Below the pieces are notes generated by a model. It was given only the letters and a program-made list of their open reading frames with translations, had not been told where the DNA came from and did not search any database. Shown in pieces: positions 43,234 to 52,076 of a stretch of DNA of 64,000 nt. This DNA is from an uncultured beta proteobacterium. GTDB taxonomy: Bacteria; Pseudomonadota; Gammaproteobacteria; Burkholderiales; SG8-39. Every line of letters starts with the position of its first letter. Position 1 is the stretch's first letter. A program made the translations under genes and the position numbers. The stretch spans positions 31,317-95,316 of the forward strand of contig CAIOLO010000100.1 in NCBI GenBank assembly GCA_903859155.1, in the 5' to 3' direction.

Positions 43234-44028
43234 ATGAAACTCTATTCCTGGAATGTCAACGGCATCCGCGCGGTGCTGAGGAAAGGCACATTTCAATCCT
43301 TCCTTGCCGAACACTCGCCCGACGTGCTCTGCCTGCAGGAAACCAAGGCCGAGCGCGACCAGGTCGAGATCGACCTGCCCGGCTATCACGAGTACTGGAA
43401 TTCAGCGGTGAAGAAGGGTTATTCCGGCACGGCGATTTTCTCGAGGAAGGCGCCGCTCAGTGTGGTGAACGGATTTCCCGCCGGATTCGCCAGGCGCTTC
43501 CGGTTCACCGACGACGAGCAGCGCGACAGCGCGGAGGAAGGCCGGGTGATCACCGCGGAATTCGAGAAATTTTACGTCGTCACCGTGTACACCCCCAACA
43601 CCAAGGACGACCTCTCCCGCCTGCCGCTGCGCCACAAGCACTGGGATCCGGCCTTCCTCGCCTGGTGCAGCATGCTGGAGAAGAAAAAACCGGTGATCTT
43701 CTGCGGCGACCTCAATGTCGCCCACACCGAACTCGACCTCACCAATCCCAAGCCCAATCGCGGCAAGAAGGGTTTCACCGACGAAGAACGCGAGGGTTTC
43801 CAGCACTTTGTCGACGCCGGCTTCGTGGACACCTTTCGCATCTTCACGCAGGGCAATGGCCATTACAGCTGGTGGAGCCACTTCGCCAATTCCCGGGCGC
43901 GCAACGTCGGGTGGAGAATCGATTACGTCCTCGTCTCCGGGGCGCTCCGAAAATCCGTCAAGGCCGCCGCCATCCACGCCGACGTGATGGGCAGCGATCA
44001 CTGCCCGGTGAGCGTGACGCTGGCTTGA
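43234..44028 (+). CDS. xth: Exodeoxyribonuclease III
   Basis: The 264-residue EEP-fold enzyme shows SWNVNGIRAV, DVLCLQETKAE, GYSGTAIFSRK, FCGDLNVAHTELDLTNPK, GWRIDYVLVS and GSDHCPVSV, all catalytic and metal-binding positions of exonuclease III. It cleaves at abasic sites and degrades duplex DNA 3'-5' during base excision repair. Start at ATG 43234, preceded by a TTG codon. A strong terminator follows 52 bases after the stop. Confidence 0.95.
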   Translation: MKLYSWNVNGIRAVLRKGTFQSFLAEHSPDVLCLQETKAERDQVEIDLPGYHEYWNSAVKKGYSGTAIFSRKAPLSVVNGFPAGFARRFRFTDDEQRDSAEEGRVITAEFEKFYVVTVYTPNTKDDLSRLPLRHKHWDPAFLAWCSMLEKKKPVIFCGDLNVAHTELDLTNPKPNRGKKGFTDEEREGFQHFVDAGFVDTFRIFTQGNGHYSWWSHFANSRARNVGWRIDYVLVSGALRKSVKAAAIHADVMGSDHCPVSVTLA

Positions 44029-44080
44029 CAGGCAGCATCGCGATCGTGAAAGCGGTGTCGATGGGCTGACGGGCAAACAA

Positions 44081-44115
44081 AAGCGGCAGTACCCTCGCGG
44101 GTACTGCCGCTTTCT
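44081..44115 (+). terminator. Intrinsic terminator after xth
   Basis: A 14-bp perfect stem (AAGCGGCAGTACCC at 44081-44094 and GGGTACTGCCGCTT at 44099-44112) encloses TCGC and runs into TTTC. It is symmetric enough to serve the convergent lipoprotein gene too. Confidence 0.8.
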
Positions 44116-44146
44116 TGGCGCCTCTGAATCTAGCGCAAGTTCGCTG

Positions 44147-44386
44147 TTACTTCTTGGCGTCCTTGGCAGCTTCGGCAGGAGCAGGCGCCGCGGCGGGAGC
44201 CGGTGCGGCACCATCCTTGGCAGCTTCGGCGGGGGCAGCACCATCTTTGGCTGCTTCGGTCGGCGCGGGCGCGGCGGCCGGCGCGGTCACGGCGGGCGCA
44301 GGAGCCGGTGCCGGCTTCGGTTCTTCCTTACTGCATGCGTAGAGCGAAACTGCAGCCAAAACAGCAATAAATGCGGATTTATTCAA
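44147..44386 (-). CDS. Small Ala/Pro-rich lipoprotein
   Basis: A TTG start at 44386 with AAGGGA seven bases upstream gives 79 residues: a hydrophobic leader (SAFIAVLAAVSLYAC) with lipobox LYAC, then SKEEPKPAP and a low-complexity tail built from repeats of EAAKDGAAPA and PAPA, ending KDAKK. It is probably an outer- or inner-membrane lipoprotein with a flexible Ala/Pro/Lys spacer. No enzymatic domain is present. The DNA repeats make it prone to length change. Confidence 0.7.
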   Translation of the reverse strand: MNKSAFIAVLAAVSLYACSKEEPKPAPAPAPAVTAPAAAPAPTEAAKDGAAPAEAAKDGAAPAPAAAPAPAEAAKDAKK

Positions 44387-44601
44387 GATATTTCCCTTTG
44401 TATCGTAAGATTTAGTCCATCGCCATCGCTGACGACCTCCACCGCGCATTATACAAGCCGTCGTGGTCGTTGCGTGTGCGTTTACTCATATGCATGCGGA
44501 TTGGCAGTGACTGGGCAGGATGAAACACTCCTGAGGGGACCATTTCAACCGAGATTACCGGTACTTGCGGGAGCGCGCACCGGGCACTGTGAGGAGGACA
44601 C

Positions 44602-45612
44602 ATGGATCAGACAGAAGCCCTCAAGCCAAAATATTCGACGGAAAAAGTACCGGTCATCGATTTCGGTCCCTATCTGGCCGGTGAACCCGGCGCCCTGGAC
44701 CGCACCGCCCGGGAGGCCGGCGAGGCCAGCGAGTATCTCGGTTTTTTCTTCATCAAGAACCACCCCGTTCCGCAGGACCTCATCGACCGCATGTTCGCGG
44801 AGACGGCGCGCTTCCACGCCCTGCCCCTGGAGCGCAAGCTGGAAGTCAAAGTCACGCCGGCGGAAAATGTCGGCTACCTGCCGCAGGGCGGCCAGACGCA
44901 ACTGAGCTACAGCAAACTCTACGGCGAGAGCAAGCACCCGGACCGCAGCATTTCCTATTTCGTGCGCAAGGAATATCCCGCGGATCATCCCGAGCGCCTG
45001 GCGGGCAGGCCCTGGGTATCGAACAATCGCTGGCCGCGCGACCTGCCCGGATTCCGCGAGACCTGCCTCGAGTACTTCACCGCGCTGGCAGCGGTGGCGA
45101 GGCAGGTGCTGACACTGCACTCGGTTGCGCTGGGACTGGGCCGCGACACCCTCACGCAGCACGATGCCTTCTGCAAGGATGCCTATACCCTGCGCCTGCT
45201 CGATTACCCGCCGCGGGATCCCGCGCTGGAGGGCCAGTGGGGCATCGGCCCGCATAGCGACTACGGCTACGGCGCGCTGCTGGCCCAGGCAAAGGTGCCG
45301 GGGCTCGAGGTTCTGACGCGCGCGAACGAGTGGATTCAGGCGCCGGCCATGGAAGGGCATCTGTTGTTCAACTGCGGTGATTTCGCCCACCGCTGGAGCA
45401 ACGGCCGCTACCGCGCCGCGCCACACCGCGTCGTCAACTACAGCGGCGTACACCGCAATTCAGTGGTGTACTTCGTCAACCCCCGCGGCGACGTGAGCAT
45501 GGACTGTTTTGCCAGCTGCAAAAGCGCGGATGCCCCCCCGAAGTTCGAGACGACTTCATTCGGCGAGTACATCACCATGCTCAGGAAAACCAACCATACG
45601 CTGAAGGACTGA
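44602..45612 (+). CDS. 2-oxoglutarate/Fe(II) dioxygenase (isopenicillin-N-synthase-like)
   Basis: The 336-residue enzyme has the DIOX_N region (VPVIDFGPYLAGEPGALD, GFFFIKNHPVPQDLIDRMF) and the jelly-roll iron site: HSDYGYGALLAQ with His-x-Asp and, about 60 residues later, HRVVNYSG following WSNGRYRAAP with the third His and the 2-oxoglutarate-binding Arg region. It would hydroxylate, desaturate or cyclise a small molecule. Start 44602 has GAGGA nearby. It is a single gene closed by a strong terminator. Substrate unknown. Confidence 0.88.
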   Translation: MDQTEALKPKYSTEKVPVIDFGPYLAGEPGALDRTAREAGEASEYLGFFFIKNHPVPQDLIDRMFAETARFHALPLERKLEVKVTPAENVGYLPQGGQTQLSYSKLYGESKHPDRSISYFVRKEYPADHPERLAGRPWVSNNRWPRDLPGFRETCLEYFTALAAVARQVLTLHSVALGLGRDTLTQHDAFCKDAYTLRLLDYPPRDPALEGQWGIGPHSDYGYGALLAQAKVPGLEVLTRANEWIQAPAMEGHLLFNCGDFAHRWSNGRYRAAPHRVVNYSGVHRNSVVYFVNPRGDVSMDCFASCKSADAPPKFETTSFGEYITMLRKTNHTLKD

Positions 45613-45622
45613 GCGCAATAAC

Positions 45623-45668
45623 AAGGGGCCGGGCTCAAACAGCAACATTTGAGCCCGGCCCCTTTTTC
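45623..45668 (+). terminator. Intrinsic terminator after the dioxygenase
   Basis: A 17-bp perfect stem (45623-45639 with 45648-45664, core GGGGCCGGGCTCAAA) with an 8-base loop is followed by a T run. It lies 10 bases after the stop codon. Confidence 0.9.
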
Positions 45669-45731
45669 GTTCTACTACGGTCGAATTCCGGCGGTTCGCA
45701 TCGCCCCGGTCATCGCCTCCAGTGCCCCCCG

Positions 45732-46649
45732 CTAGGCGCGCTGGGACTTGTTGCGCGCCGCGTCGACGAGAAACCGGTTGAGACGCGCACGCACCTCAGC
45801 AGCCTGCTCCGGCGTCCATTTGCGGAAACCCTGCCCTACTGCCATGCCGGTTTCGCCTTTGGCCACCTTCTCGACCAGATAGGGATCCGGACCGGGCGTG
45901 CGGTCCAGGTCGGCAATCAGCACCTTGTGGATGTCCAGTGTCAATCCCAGCCCCACCATGTCGGATTGCTCCAGCGGGCCTATGACCGCCAAGCGCGCGC
46001 CGAAACCCTCCTTCACCACCTTGTCGACGGTTTCGGCGTCGCACACGCCGTTGGCCACCAGCGCGATGCATTCACGCTTCAGGGCATGCTGCAGGCGATT
46101 GCCGATGAAGCCGGGGATGTCTTTCTTGACGTGCACCGGGCTCATGCCCACGGCGCTCAACAATGCCATGGTCTTGTCGACGGTATCCTGTGAGGTGAAT
46201 TCCGCCTGCACCACCTCGACCAGAGGGATCAGGTGAGGCGGATTCCAGTAATGGGTACCGATGACACGCTGCTGGTTTTTGACCACTTTGCCCACTTCCC
46301 TGATGGGGATGGCCGAGGTGTTGGTGGCGAGAATCGCACCGGCCGGCGCATGCGCCTCGAGCTGCGCGAAAACCACCTGCTTGACCTCGGGTTTTTCCGC
46401 CACCGCTTCAAAAACAAAATCGGCATTGGCCACGGCCTTGGCAAAATCAAGGTGGTATTCGACATTGACCTGCCCGGCCGGGTCGCGGCCGAGCAGTTCA
46501 AACAGCGCGGCGATGCGCTTGGGCGCCGATTCCAGTGTCGGCGCATGCGCATCGTGCAGCGACACACGATAGCCGGCCGAGGCAAAGATAAAAGCAATGC
46601 CATGGCCCATCAGGCCGGCACCAATGACTGCAATTCGAGTGTTGCTCAC
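45732..46649 (-). CDS. 3-hydroxyacyl-CoA dehydrogenase-family protein
   Basis: The 305-residue protein has the NAD site IAVIGAGLMGHGIAFIFASAG, VFEAVAEKPEVKQ, ATNTSAIPIREV, the catalytic His region GTHYWNPPHLIPLVEV and the helical C-domain start KKDIPGFIGNRLQHALKRE. It has one C-terminal domain only, like lambda-crystallin/L-gulonate or 3-hydroxybutyryl-CoA dehydrogenases, and oxidises a 3-hydroxy acid or its CoA ester with NAD. The WNPPH variant suggests a free acid substrate over CoA, but this is inference. The SDR gene is 59 bases upstream on the same strand. Confidence 0.88.
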   Translation of the reverse strand: MSNTRIAVIGAGLMGHGIAFIFASAGYRVSLHDAHAPTLESAPKRIAALFELLGRDPAGQVNVEYHLDFAKAVANADFVFEAVAEKPEVKQVVFAQLEAHAPAGAILATNTSAIPIREVGKVVKNQQRVIGTHYWNPPHLIPLVEVVQAEFTSQDTVDKTMALLSAVGMSPVHVKKDIPGFIGNRLQHALKRECIALVANGVCDAETVDKVVKEGFGARLAVIGPLEQSDMVGLGLTLDIHKVLIADLDRTPGPDPYLVEKVAKGETGMAVGQGFRKWTPEQAAEVRARLNRFLVDAARNKSQRA

Positions 46650-46708
46650 GACAAATCTCCCGCGTTGGTCCTGCTCGTCATTCGGCTGACAGGTTTCCTG
46701 TCAGAAAC

Positions 46709-47482
46709 TCAGCCGACCGCAGTCAGGCCGCCATCCAGGTAGATGATCTGCCCGGTGATGAAGTCTGAAGCCGGGGAAGCCAGGAAGATGCACAATCCGG
46801 CCAGATCCTGTGGCTCGCCGATGCGCTTGAATGGCACATTGGCCACGTAGGTGCGCAGCTTTTCCGGATCGTTGAGGGTTGGGGCCGCAAGCGGTGTCCT
46901 GATCAAGAGGGGCGCGATCGCATTCACGTTGATATTGTGGGGTGCCCACTCCGAGGCCAGGGCCCGCGTCATCATGTCCACCGCGCCCTTGCTTGCCGAG
47001 TAACCTTCGTTGCCGCCCCAGAGCGTGGCGCGCAAGCCCCTCACCGAGGACACGTTGATGATCTTGCCGCTCTTTTTTCCGATCATCGTCTTGCCGAAGG
47101 CGCTGCACGCCAGCATGGTGCCGCGAACGTTGACATTGAACAGCGCATCCCAGTCGGCCAGCGGAAAATTATCCGCAGGTTTCTTGGTATTGATGCCCTG
47201 CGAATTGACCAGGATATCCACGGTGCCGAATTTCTTCAGCACTTCCTCCGCCAGTGCGTCGACGCTTGCCTTGTCGGTCACGTCGACCGAAAGGCCCACC
47301 GTCTCGGATTTGGTTTCCGTTTGAATTATCTTGGCGATATCCGTGATCTTCTGCAGGTTGCGGCTCGCCACCGCCACTTTTGCGCCCTGGGCCGCCAGGC
47401 CCTTGGCCATGATCTCGCCGATTCCGCCCGCGCCGCCGATGACCACGGCCACTTTTCCGTCCAACCGAAACATATCGCTCAT
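46709..47482 (-). CDS. SDR-family NAD(P)-dependent oxidoreductase
   Basis: The 257-residue Rossmann enzyme has AVVIGGAGGIGEIMAKGLA, ILVNSQGINTK, the catalytic Ser in NVSSVRGLRA, YSASKGAVDMM with Tyr and Lys, and the ending FITGQIIYLDGGLTAVG. It is closest to 2-deoxy-D-gluconate 3-dehydrogenase/gluconate 5-dehydrogenase-type members. It is followed by the 3-hydroxyacyl-CoA dehydrogenase-like gene and preceded by a 74-bp tandem repeat and the cyclase cluster, all on one strand. Confidence 0.9.
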   Translation of the reverse strand: MSDMFRLDGKVAVVIGGAGGIGEIMAKGLAAQGAKVAVASRNLQKITDIAKIIQTETKSETVGLSVDVTDKASVDALAEEVLKKFGTVDILVNSQGINTKKPADNFPLADWDALFNVNVRGTMLACSAFGKTMIGKKSGKIINVSSVRGLRATLWGGNEGYSASKGAVDMMTRALASEWAPHNINVNAIAPLLIRTPLAAPTLNDPEKLRTYVANVPFKRIGEPQDLAGLCIFLASPASDFITGQIIYLDGGLTAVG

Positions 47483-47504
47483 TTCATATTCCTTAAGTTA
47501 TAAA

Positions 47505-47647
47505 AGACCGCCGTCGCAAAAATCTCGCGCCGGCTGTTAGAAACAGCGCGGCAAGCTTTTGGCCGCGCGCTCCTACTTAGACCGCCGTCGCAAAAATCTC
47601 GCGCCGGCTGTTAGAGACAGCGCAGCAAAATCTTGGCCGCGCGCCTT
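47505..47647. repeat. 74-bp tandem duplication
   Basis: The unit beginning AGACCGCCGTCGCAAAAATC starts at 47505 and again at 47579, the second copy a few bases shorter and with a handful of changes. It lies between the cyclase cluster and the SDR gene; each copy has a GCGCGCGG-rich end. No coding role is seen. Confidence 0.85.
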
Positions 47648-47688
47648 AAAAAGTTGGCCGCCGGTCCAGGCGGCCCTGGGTCAATTGA

Positions 47689-48516
47689 CTACTTGCCGGT
47701 TTCTATCCGGAATTCCTGTTTGGGATCGACAATTGCCACGACACGAACGCCGCTGCCGCAGCCCTCGGTCCACCGCCATGGGAAGGCCATGAAGGTGCAG
47801 CGTTTGCCGGTGACCTTGTCCAGGTCGCCGCCGATGTTCTCGATGCCGGGAATGCCATTGAGCATCAGGGTGCTGTGCGCCGGTTCCCAGTGGGGAAAAT
47901 CATCCATCACATTGCGCCCGGTCTCTTCCTTGTATTCCTTCTCCAGCCAGGGATGCGAGGGGCCGGTACCGTGGGAAATCAGCTTGGTGCCCAAGGGATG
48001 GTCGAGCGCCTGCACGTCCAGTCCGACCAGTTTCACGCCCTTGTCGACCAGCCACTGCGCGCCCTCCTTGTACAGGCCGGGGCCATAACAGAAGTAATCA
48101 GGGCTGTCGCTGTAGACGTGGTGGCTGCCGGTATTGATCATGACGATGTCGCCCTTCTGAATTTTGGGCGTGGCCTTCTCGAGGTCTTCGGGGGTAATCA
48201 CACCCCATTTTCCCTTCGGAATGGACACTGCGACACCTGTGCCGAAGAAACGCCACATCGGATAGTTGGTCAAAGTGGGGGTGTTCTCCGCGACATGGAT
48301 GGGGGCGTCCATGTGCGTGCCCCGGTGCATCGTCGTCTCGATTTCGTTGACGCGCACGCCTTCCTTGGCGTGAAAATACACGGTGCGCACGTTAAGGATG
48401 GCCGAAGACGGCCATTCCGGCATGCCATGGCCCCAGCTGTGGCTGAGATTGAAGAACTCCAGCGAACTGGTGCTGGTGGGTTTTTGGTCTTTCTTGGGAG
48501 CGGCGCCTGAATCCAT
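47689..48516 (-). CDS. Cyclase-family (kynurenine-formamidase-like) hydrolase, type A, distal copy
   Basis: The 275-residue protein (ATG 48516, GAGGAG upstream) has the family motif MHRGTHMDAPIHV, whose His, His and Asp bind metal in bacterial kynurenine formamidase. The later His and Glu are 12 residues apart in PAHSTLMLNGIPGIENIG. Other landmarks are FFNLSHSWGHGMPEWP and GDIVMINTGSHHVY. All five ligands are present, so it should be an active amide, ester or lactone hydrolase. It is last of four cyclase genes. Its closest relative in the window is the gene at 49385. Confidence 0.88.
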   Translation of the reverse strand: MDSGAAPKKDQKPTSTSSLEFFNLSHSWGHGMPEWPSSAILNVRTVYFHAKEGVRVNEIETTMHRGTHMDAPIHVAENTPTLTNYPMWRFFGTGVAVSIPKGKWGVITPEDLEKATPKIQKGDIVMINTGSHHVYSDSPDYFCYGPGLYKEGAQWLVDKGVKLVGLDVQALDHPLGTKLISHGTGPSHPWLEKEYKEETGRNVMDDFPHWEPAHSTLMLNGIPGIENIGGDLDKVTGKRCTFMAFPWRWTEGCGSGVRVVAIVDPKQEFRIETGK

Positions 48517-48527
48517 GTTTTTTCTCC

Positions 48528-49337
48528 TCAGGAATTCTTGCCAGATTCGATTCGGTAGGATCCCGAGGGATCCAGCAGTGCGGCAAGGCGCACGACGCAG
48601 GCCTCGCCCTCCATCCATTGCCAGGGATAAGCCTGGAACGTGCAACGCTTCCCAAGCACGTCATCGACATCGCCACCGACATTGACGATGGTCGGTATGC
48701 CCTTGCCCAGCAGATAGCGATTCGCCGGATTCCAGTCGGGAAAATCGGCGATGGCATCACGGCCGGTGGCTTTCTTGTACTCCGGCAGCAGGTACTTGAT
48801 TTGCGGCCCGTTGCGGTGCGGCCCCATGGAGGTGGCCAGCGGGTGATCAACGTGCGCGTTGTCTATCCCCACCATCTTGACGCCCTTGGCCGCCAGCCAT
48901 TCAGCCGCCTTGAGGGTCAGGCCGGGTGCGTAGCCAAAGTATTCCTTGCTGTCGGAATACTTGCGGTGCCAGCCGGTGATGATCATGACGATGTCGTCGG
49001 CTTCAACCTTCGGCACGGCCTGCTCCAGATCCTTTTCGGTGATGAGTTCCCACTTGCCCTTGGGGATATCGAGCACGACACCGCTGCCGAAAAACTTGTC
49101 CATGGCGAGCTCCCCCACGGCGGGCGCACCGGGGATCAGGTACAGGGGCGCATTCACATGGGTAGACACGTGCATGGTGGCCTTCCACACCTGGGTCATC
49201 ACGCCGTTCTTGGCATGGCTTACGCTGCGATGGATCTTGACATCATCAAGACCCGGCAAGGTGGGCGAGTTGTACCCCCAGCGGTGGCTCAACTCGTAGA
49301 GTTGCAGACCGGAAACGGGATCGGCTACGGCTGTCAT
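48528..49337 (-). CDS. Cyclase-family protein, type B, with lost metal ligands
   Basis: The 269-residue protein aligns with the whole fold (LYELSHRWGYNSPTLPGLDD, GVVLDIPKGKWELIT, DDIVMIITGWHRKYSDSKEY), but the motif reads MHVSTHVNAPLYL, with Asn for Asp and Tyr for the last His. The downstream pair is Asn and Val (PANRYLLGKGIPTIVNVG) instead of His and Glu. Three of five metal ligands are therefore missing and independent catalysis is unlikely. It is 11 bases upstream of the type A gene at 47689, so a structural or regulatory partner role is plausible. Confidence 0.85.
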   Translation of the reverse strand: MTAVADPVSGLQLYELSHRWGYNSPTLPGLDDVKIHRSVSHAKNGVMTQVWKATMHVSTHVNAPLYLIPGAPAVGELAMDKFFGSGVVLDIPKGKWELITEKDLEQAVPKVEADDIVMIITGWHRKYSDSKEYFGYAPGLTLKAAEWLAAKGVKMVGIDNAHVDHPLATSMGPHRNGPQIKYLLPEYKKATGRDAIADFPDWNPANRYLLGKGIPTIVNVGGDVDDVLGKRCTFQAYPWQWMEGEACVVRLAALLDPSGSYRIESGKNS

Positions 49338-49384
49338 TTCTTAACCTCCTGCTTGTTGGTTGCGGATTGCACCGGATCCGAAGA

Positions 49385-50212
49385 TCAGAGTCCGGTTTCG
49401 AATCGGAATTGCTGCTTGGGGTCGATCACGGCAACGACGCGCAGCGCGCAGCCCTCGCCATTGGGCCAGCGCCACGGAAATGCAAAGAAAGTGCAGCGCT
49501 TGCCGGTTACCTTGTCGATATCCCCGCCGATGTTCTCGATGCCCGGGATGCCGTTGGTCATGAGTATGTTGTGCGCCGGTTCCCAGTAGGGGAAGTCCTC
49601 GAGAATGTCGCGGCCGGTTTCAGCCTTGTACTCGTCGTTGAGGAAAGGCTGGATCGGGCCGGGACCGTGCGCTGCGAGCACCGTGCCCAAAGGATGATCG
49701 AGCGCCTGTACGTCGATGCCCACCAGGCGCACGCCCTTTTCCACCAGCCACTCCGCGGCTTCCTTGTACAGACCCGGCGAGTAGGCAAAGTAATCCGGGT
49801 TGTCGCCCAAGTTGCGGTGGCTGCCGGTATTGATCATCACAATGTCGTTTTTTCGGATCTTTGGCGTCGCCTTCTCCAGATCCTTCGGCGTCACCACGCC
49901 CCATTTCTTTTTCGGGATCGACACCACCACCCCGGTGCCGAAGAAGCGCCACAACTCATAGTCGGTGATGGTGCCCGAGTTCTCGTGCACGTGAATGGGC
50001 GCGTCCATATGCGTGCCCCGGTGCATGATGCCGTCGTAGCTGTGCACCAGCGTGCCGTTGAGCGAATGCATGGAATGAATGTGCAGGTTGAGCAAAGGAC
50101 GCGAGGGCCACTGCGGCATGCCGTGACCCCATGGATTGCTCAGGTTGAAAAACTGCAGGCCGTCCGGTGATTTGGCCGCCGCGGATACTTTCTTTTTTGC
50201 TTTAGTCGCCAT
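49385..50212 (-). CDS. Cyclase-family (kynurenine-formamidase-like) hydrolase, type A, proximal copy
   Basis: The 275-residue protein has a Lys/Ala-rich start (ATKAKKKVSAAAKS), then FFNLSNPWGHGMPQWP, the complete motif MHRGTHMDAPIHV, NDIVMINTGSHRNLGDN and PAHNILMTNGIPGIENIG with the His/Glu pair. Its end matches the 47689 product closely, including GKRCTFFAFPWRW. ATG 50212 is preferred over GTG 50221 for its AGGTGA ribosome site. Only 9 bases separate it from the type B gene upstream, indicating co-translation. Confidence 0.88.
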   Translation of the reverse strand: MATKAKKKVSAAAKSPDGLQFFNLSNPWGHGMPQWPSRPLLNLHIHSMHSLNGTLVHSYDGIMHRGTHMDAPIHVHENSGTITDYELWRFFGTGVVVSIPKKKWGVVTPKDLEKATPKIRKNDIVMINTGSHRNLGDNPDYFAYSPGLYKEAAEWLVEKGVRLVGIDVQALDHPLGTVLAAHGPGPIQPFLNDEYKAETGRDILEDFPYWEPAHNILMTNGIPGIENIGGDIDKVTGKRCTFFAFPWRWPNGEGCALRVVAVIDPKQQFRFETGL

Positions 50213-50221
50213 GGTCTTCAC

Positions 50222-51031
50222 CTATGCCCTGCGTCCGGATTCCAGCCGCAGCGACCCGGACGGATCGAACATGGCCACCAGCCTGACATAGCAGGCATCA
50301 CCGTCACGCCAGTTCCAGGGAAACCCCTGCAATGTGCAGCGTTTGCCCAGGATTTCGCCCACATCGCCGCCCACGCCCTCCACCGTCGGTATGCCTGCGG
50401 CAAGCAGCGTGCGGTGCGCAATGCGCCACTCGGGATGATCCTTCTTGGGGTCGCGCCCGGTCGCCTTCTTGTACTCAGGCACCAGATATTTTACCAGCGG
50501 ACCGTTGCGGTGCTCCGCCAGCGAGGTGGCCAGCGGATGATCGATGTCGGCGGTGTCGATGGCAACTGTCTTCACCTTCTTCTTGACCAGCCATTGCGCC
50601 GCGCCCTTGGACAATCCGGGCGCATAGGCAAAATACTCCTTGCTGTCGGAAAATTTCTCGTGCCAGCCGGTCACAATGATCACAATGTCATTGGCCCTGA
50701 TGGCGGGCTTCGCGGCGGCCAGGTCCTTTTCGGTCACCAGGCCCCACTTTTCTTTCGGGATATTGAGCACTACGCCGGTGCCGAAAAAGCGATCCATGGG
50801 TATCTGTCCCACACCCGCCCCGCCGGGCACCAGGTGCAGCGGCGCATTGACGTGGGTGGAGGCATGAAAAACGCAGGTAAAGCGCTGCGTCATCACCCCG
50901 TGCGAGCCATGGCGCGAAATGCGCTCGAACTTCATGTCGTCAAAACCGGGAAACATGGGCGTGTTGTAGCCCCAGGTATTGCTCAATTCGACCAGTTGCA
51001 GGCCGGTAACAGGGTCAATGACACTTGGCAT
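50222..51031 (-). CDS. Cyclase-family protein, type B, with partly altered metal site
   Basis: The 269-residue first gene of the cluster resembles the 48528 product (LVELSNTWGYNTPMFPGFDD, GVVLNIPKEKWGLVT, NDIVIIVTGWHEKFSDSKEY). Its motif is FHASTHVNAPLHL: both His remain but Asp is Asn. The later His and Glu are kept (IAHRTLLAAGIPTVEGVG). One of five metal ligands is thus changed. It is followed at once by a complete type A gene. It may have reduced activity or pair with type A. Confidence 0.86.
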   Translation of the reverse strand: MPSVIDPVTGLQLVELSNTWGYNTPMFPGFDDMKFERISRHGSHGVMTQRFTCVFHASTHVNAPLHLVPGGAGVGQIPMDRFFGTGVVLNIPKEKWGLVTEKDLAAAKPAIRANDIVIIVTGWHEKFSDSKEYFAYAPGLSKGAAQWLVKKKVKTVAIDTADIDHPLATSLAEHRNGPLVKYLVPEYKKATGRDPKKDHPEWRIAHRTLLAAGIPTVEGVGGDVGEILGKRCTLQGFPWNWRDGDACYVRLVAMFDPSGSLRLESGRRA

Positions 51032-51144
51032 GAATGGAAATCCTTGTGGACAGGTTGCCTGAAATCGAGCTGCGAATTATAAGCCTGTCAGAGGGGCCCA
51101 GTGTCCGCAGGAACCGGTCAGCGCAGGGGCGGGCCGACGCGGAA

Positions 51145-51558
51145 TCATTTGGTACAGGCCCATACGAGGATCTCGCATTTGGGGCCGCACTGGCGGCGTG
51201 CCTTGACTTCGGCCTCCTCGCGCGTCGCCCCGCGGGAAGCGAAATAGACCCGCCGGTTATTGGCCAGCGCGCCGCAACTATTTTTGAGCGTCAGCACCAC
51301 TTCGCAATCGGCATCACCGCATTGCCTCAGGGCAGCCACCTTCGCCTCGCGCGCGCTGCGCTGGTCGACGGCATAACCAAAACTGCCCGAAGGAGGGTGA
51401 AATGCTATGGCGCCATTGTCCGCATTGGCAGAGCGATTCGACTTGCCAGTCGCAGCGAACGCGCCATGGCTCATCGCGACCGCACCAAGCAAAACGCAAA
51501 GAGCCCGCAGCAGGTGTGCCACGGCAGTGCGCCGGGTGTTTTCAATCCATTCCGTCAT
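51145..51558 (-). CDS. DUF4189-domain secreted protein
   Basis: The 137-residue protein has a signal peptide ([20 protein letters not shown]), then the DUF4189 pattern: [64 protein letters not shown] and [10 protein letters not shown]. Six or more Cys in the mature part probably form disulfides. Function of the family is unknown; it is common in periplasmic or secreted small proteins of proteobacteria. It is transcribed away from the tRNA-Pro gene. Confidence 0.85.
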   Translation of the reverse strand: MTEWIENTRRTAVAHLLRALCVLLGAVAMSHGAFAATGKSNRSANADNGAIAFHPPSGSFGYAVDQRSAREAKVAALRQCGDADCEVVLTLKNSCGALANNRRVYFASRGATREEAEVKARRQCGPKCEILVWACTK

Positions 51559-51597
51559 CGAGAACCCTGCCTTCCCGCTGAGTTATAATTCGCGCCT

Positions 51598-52076
<479 letters not shown>

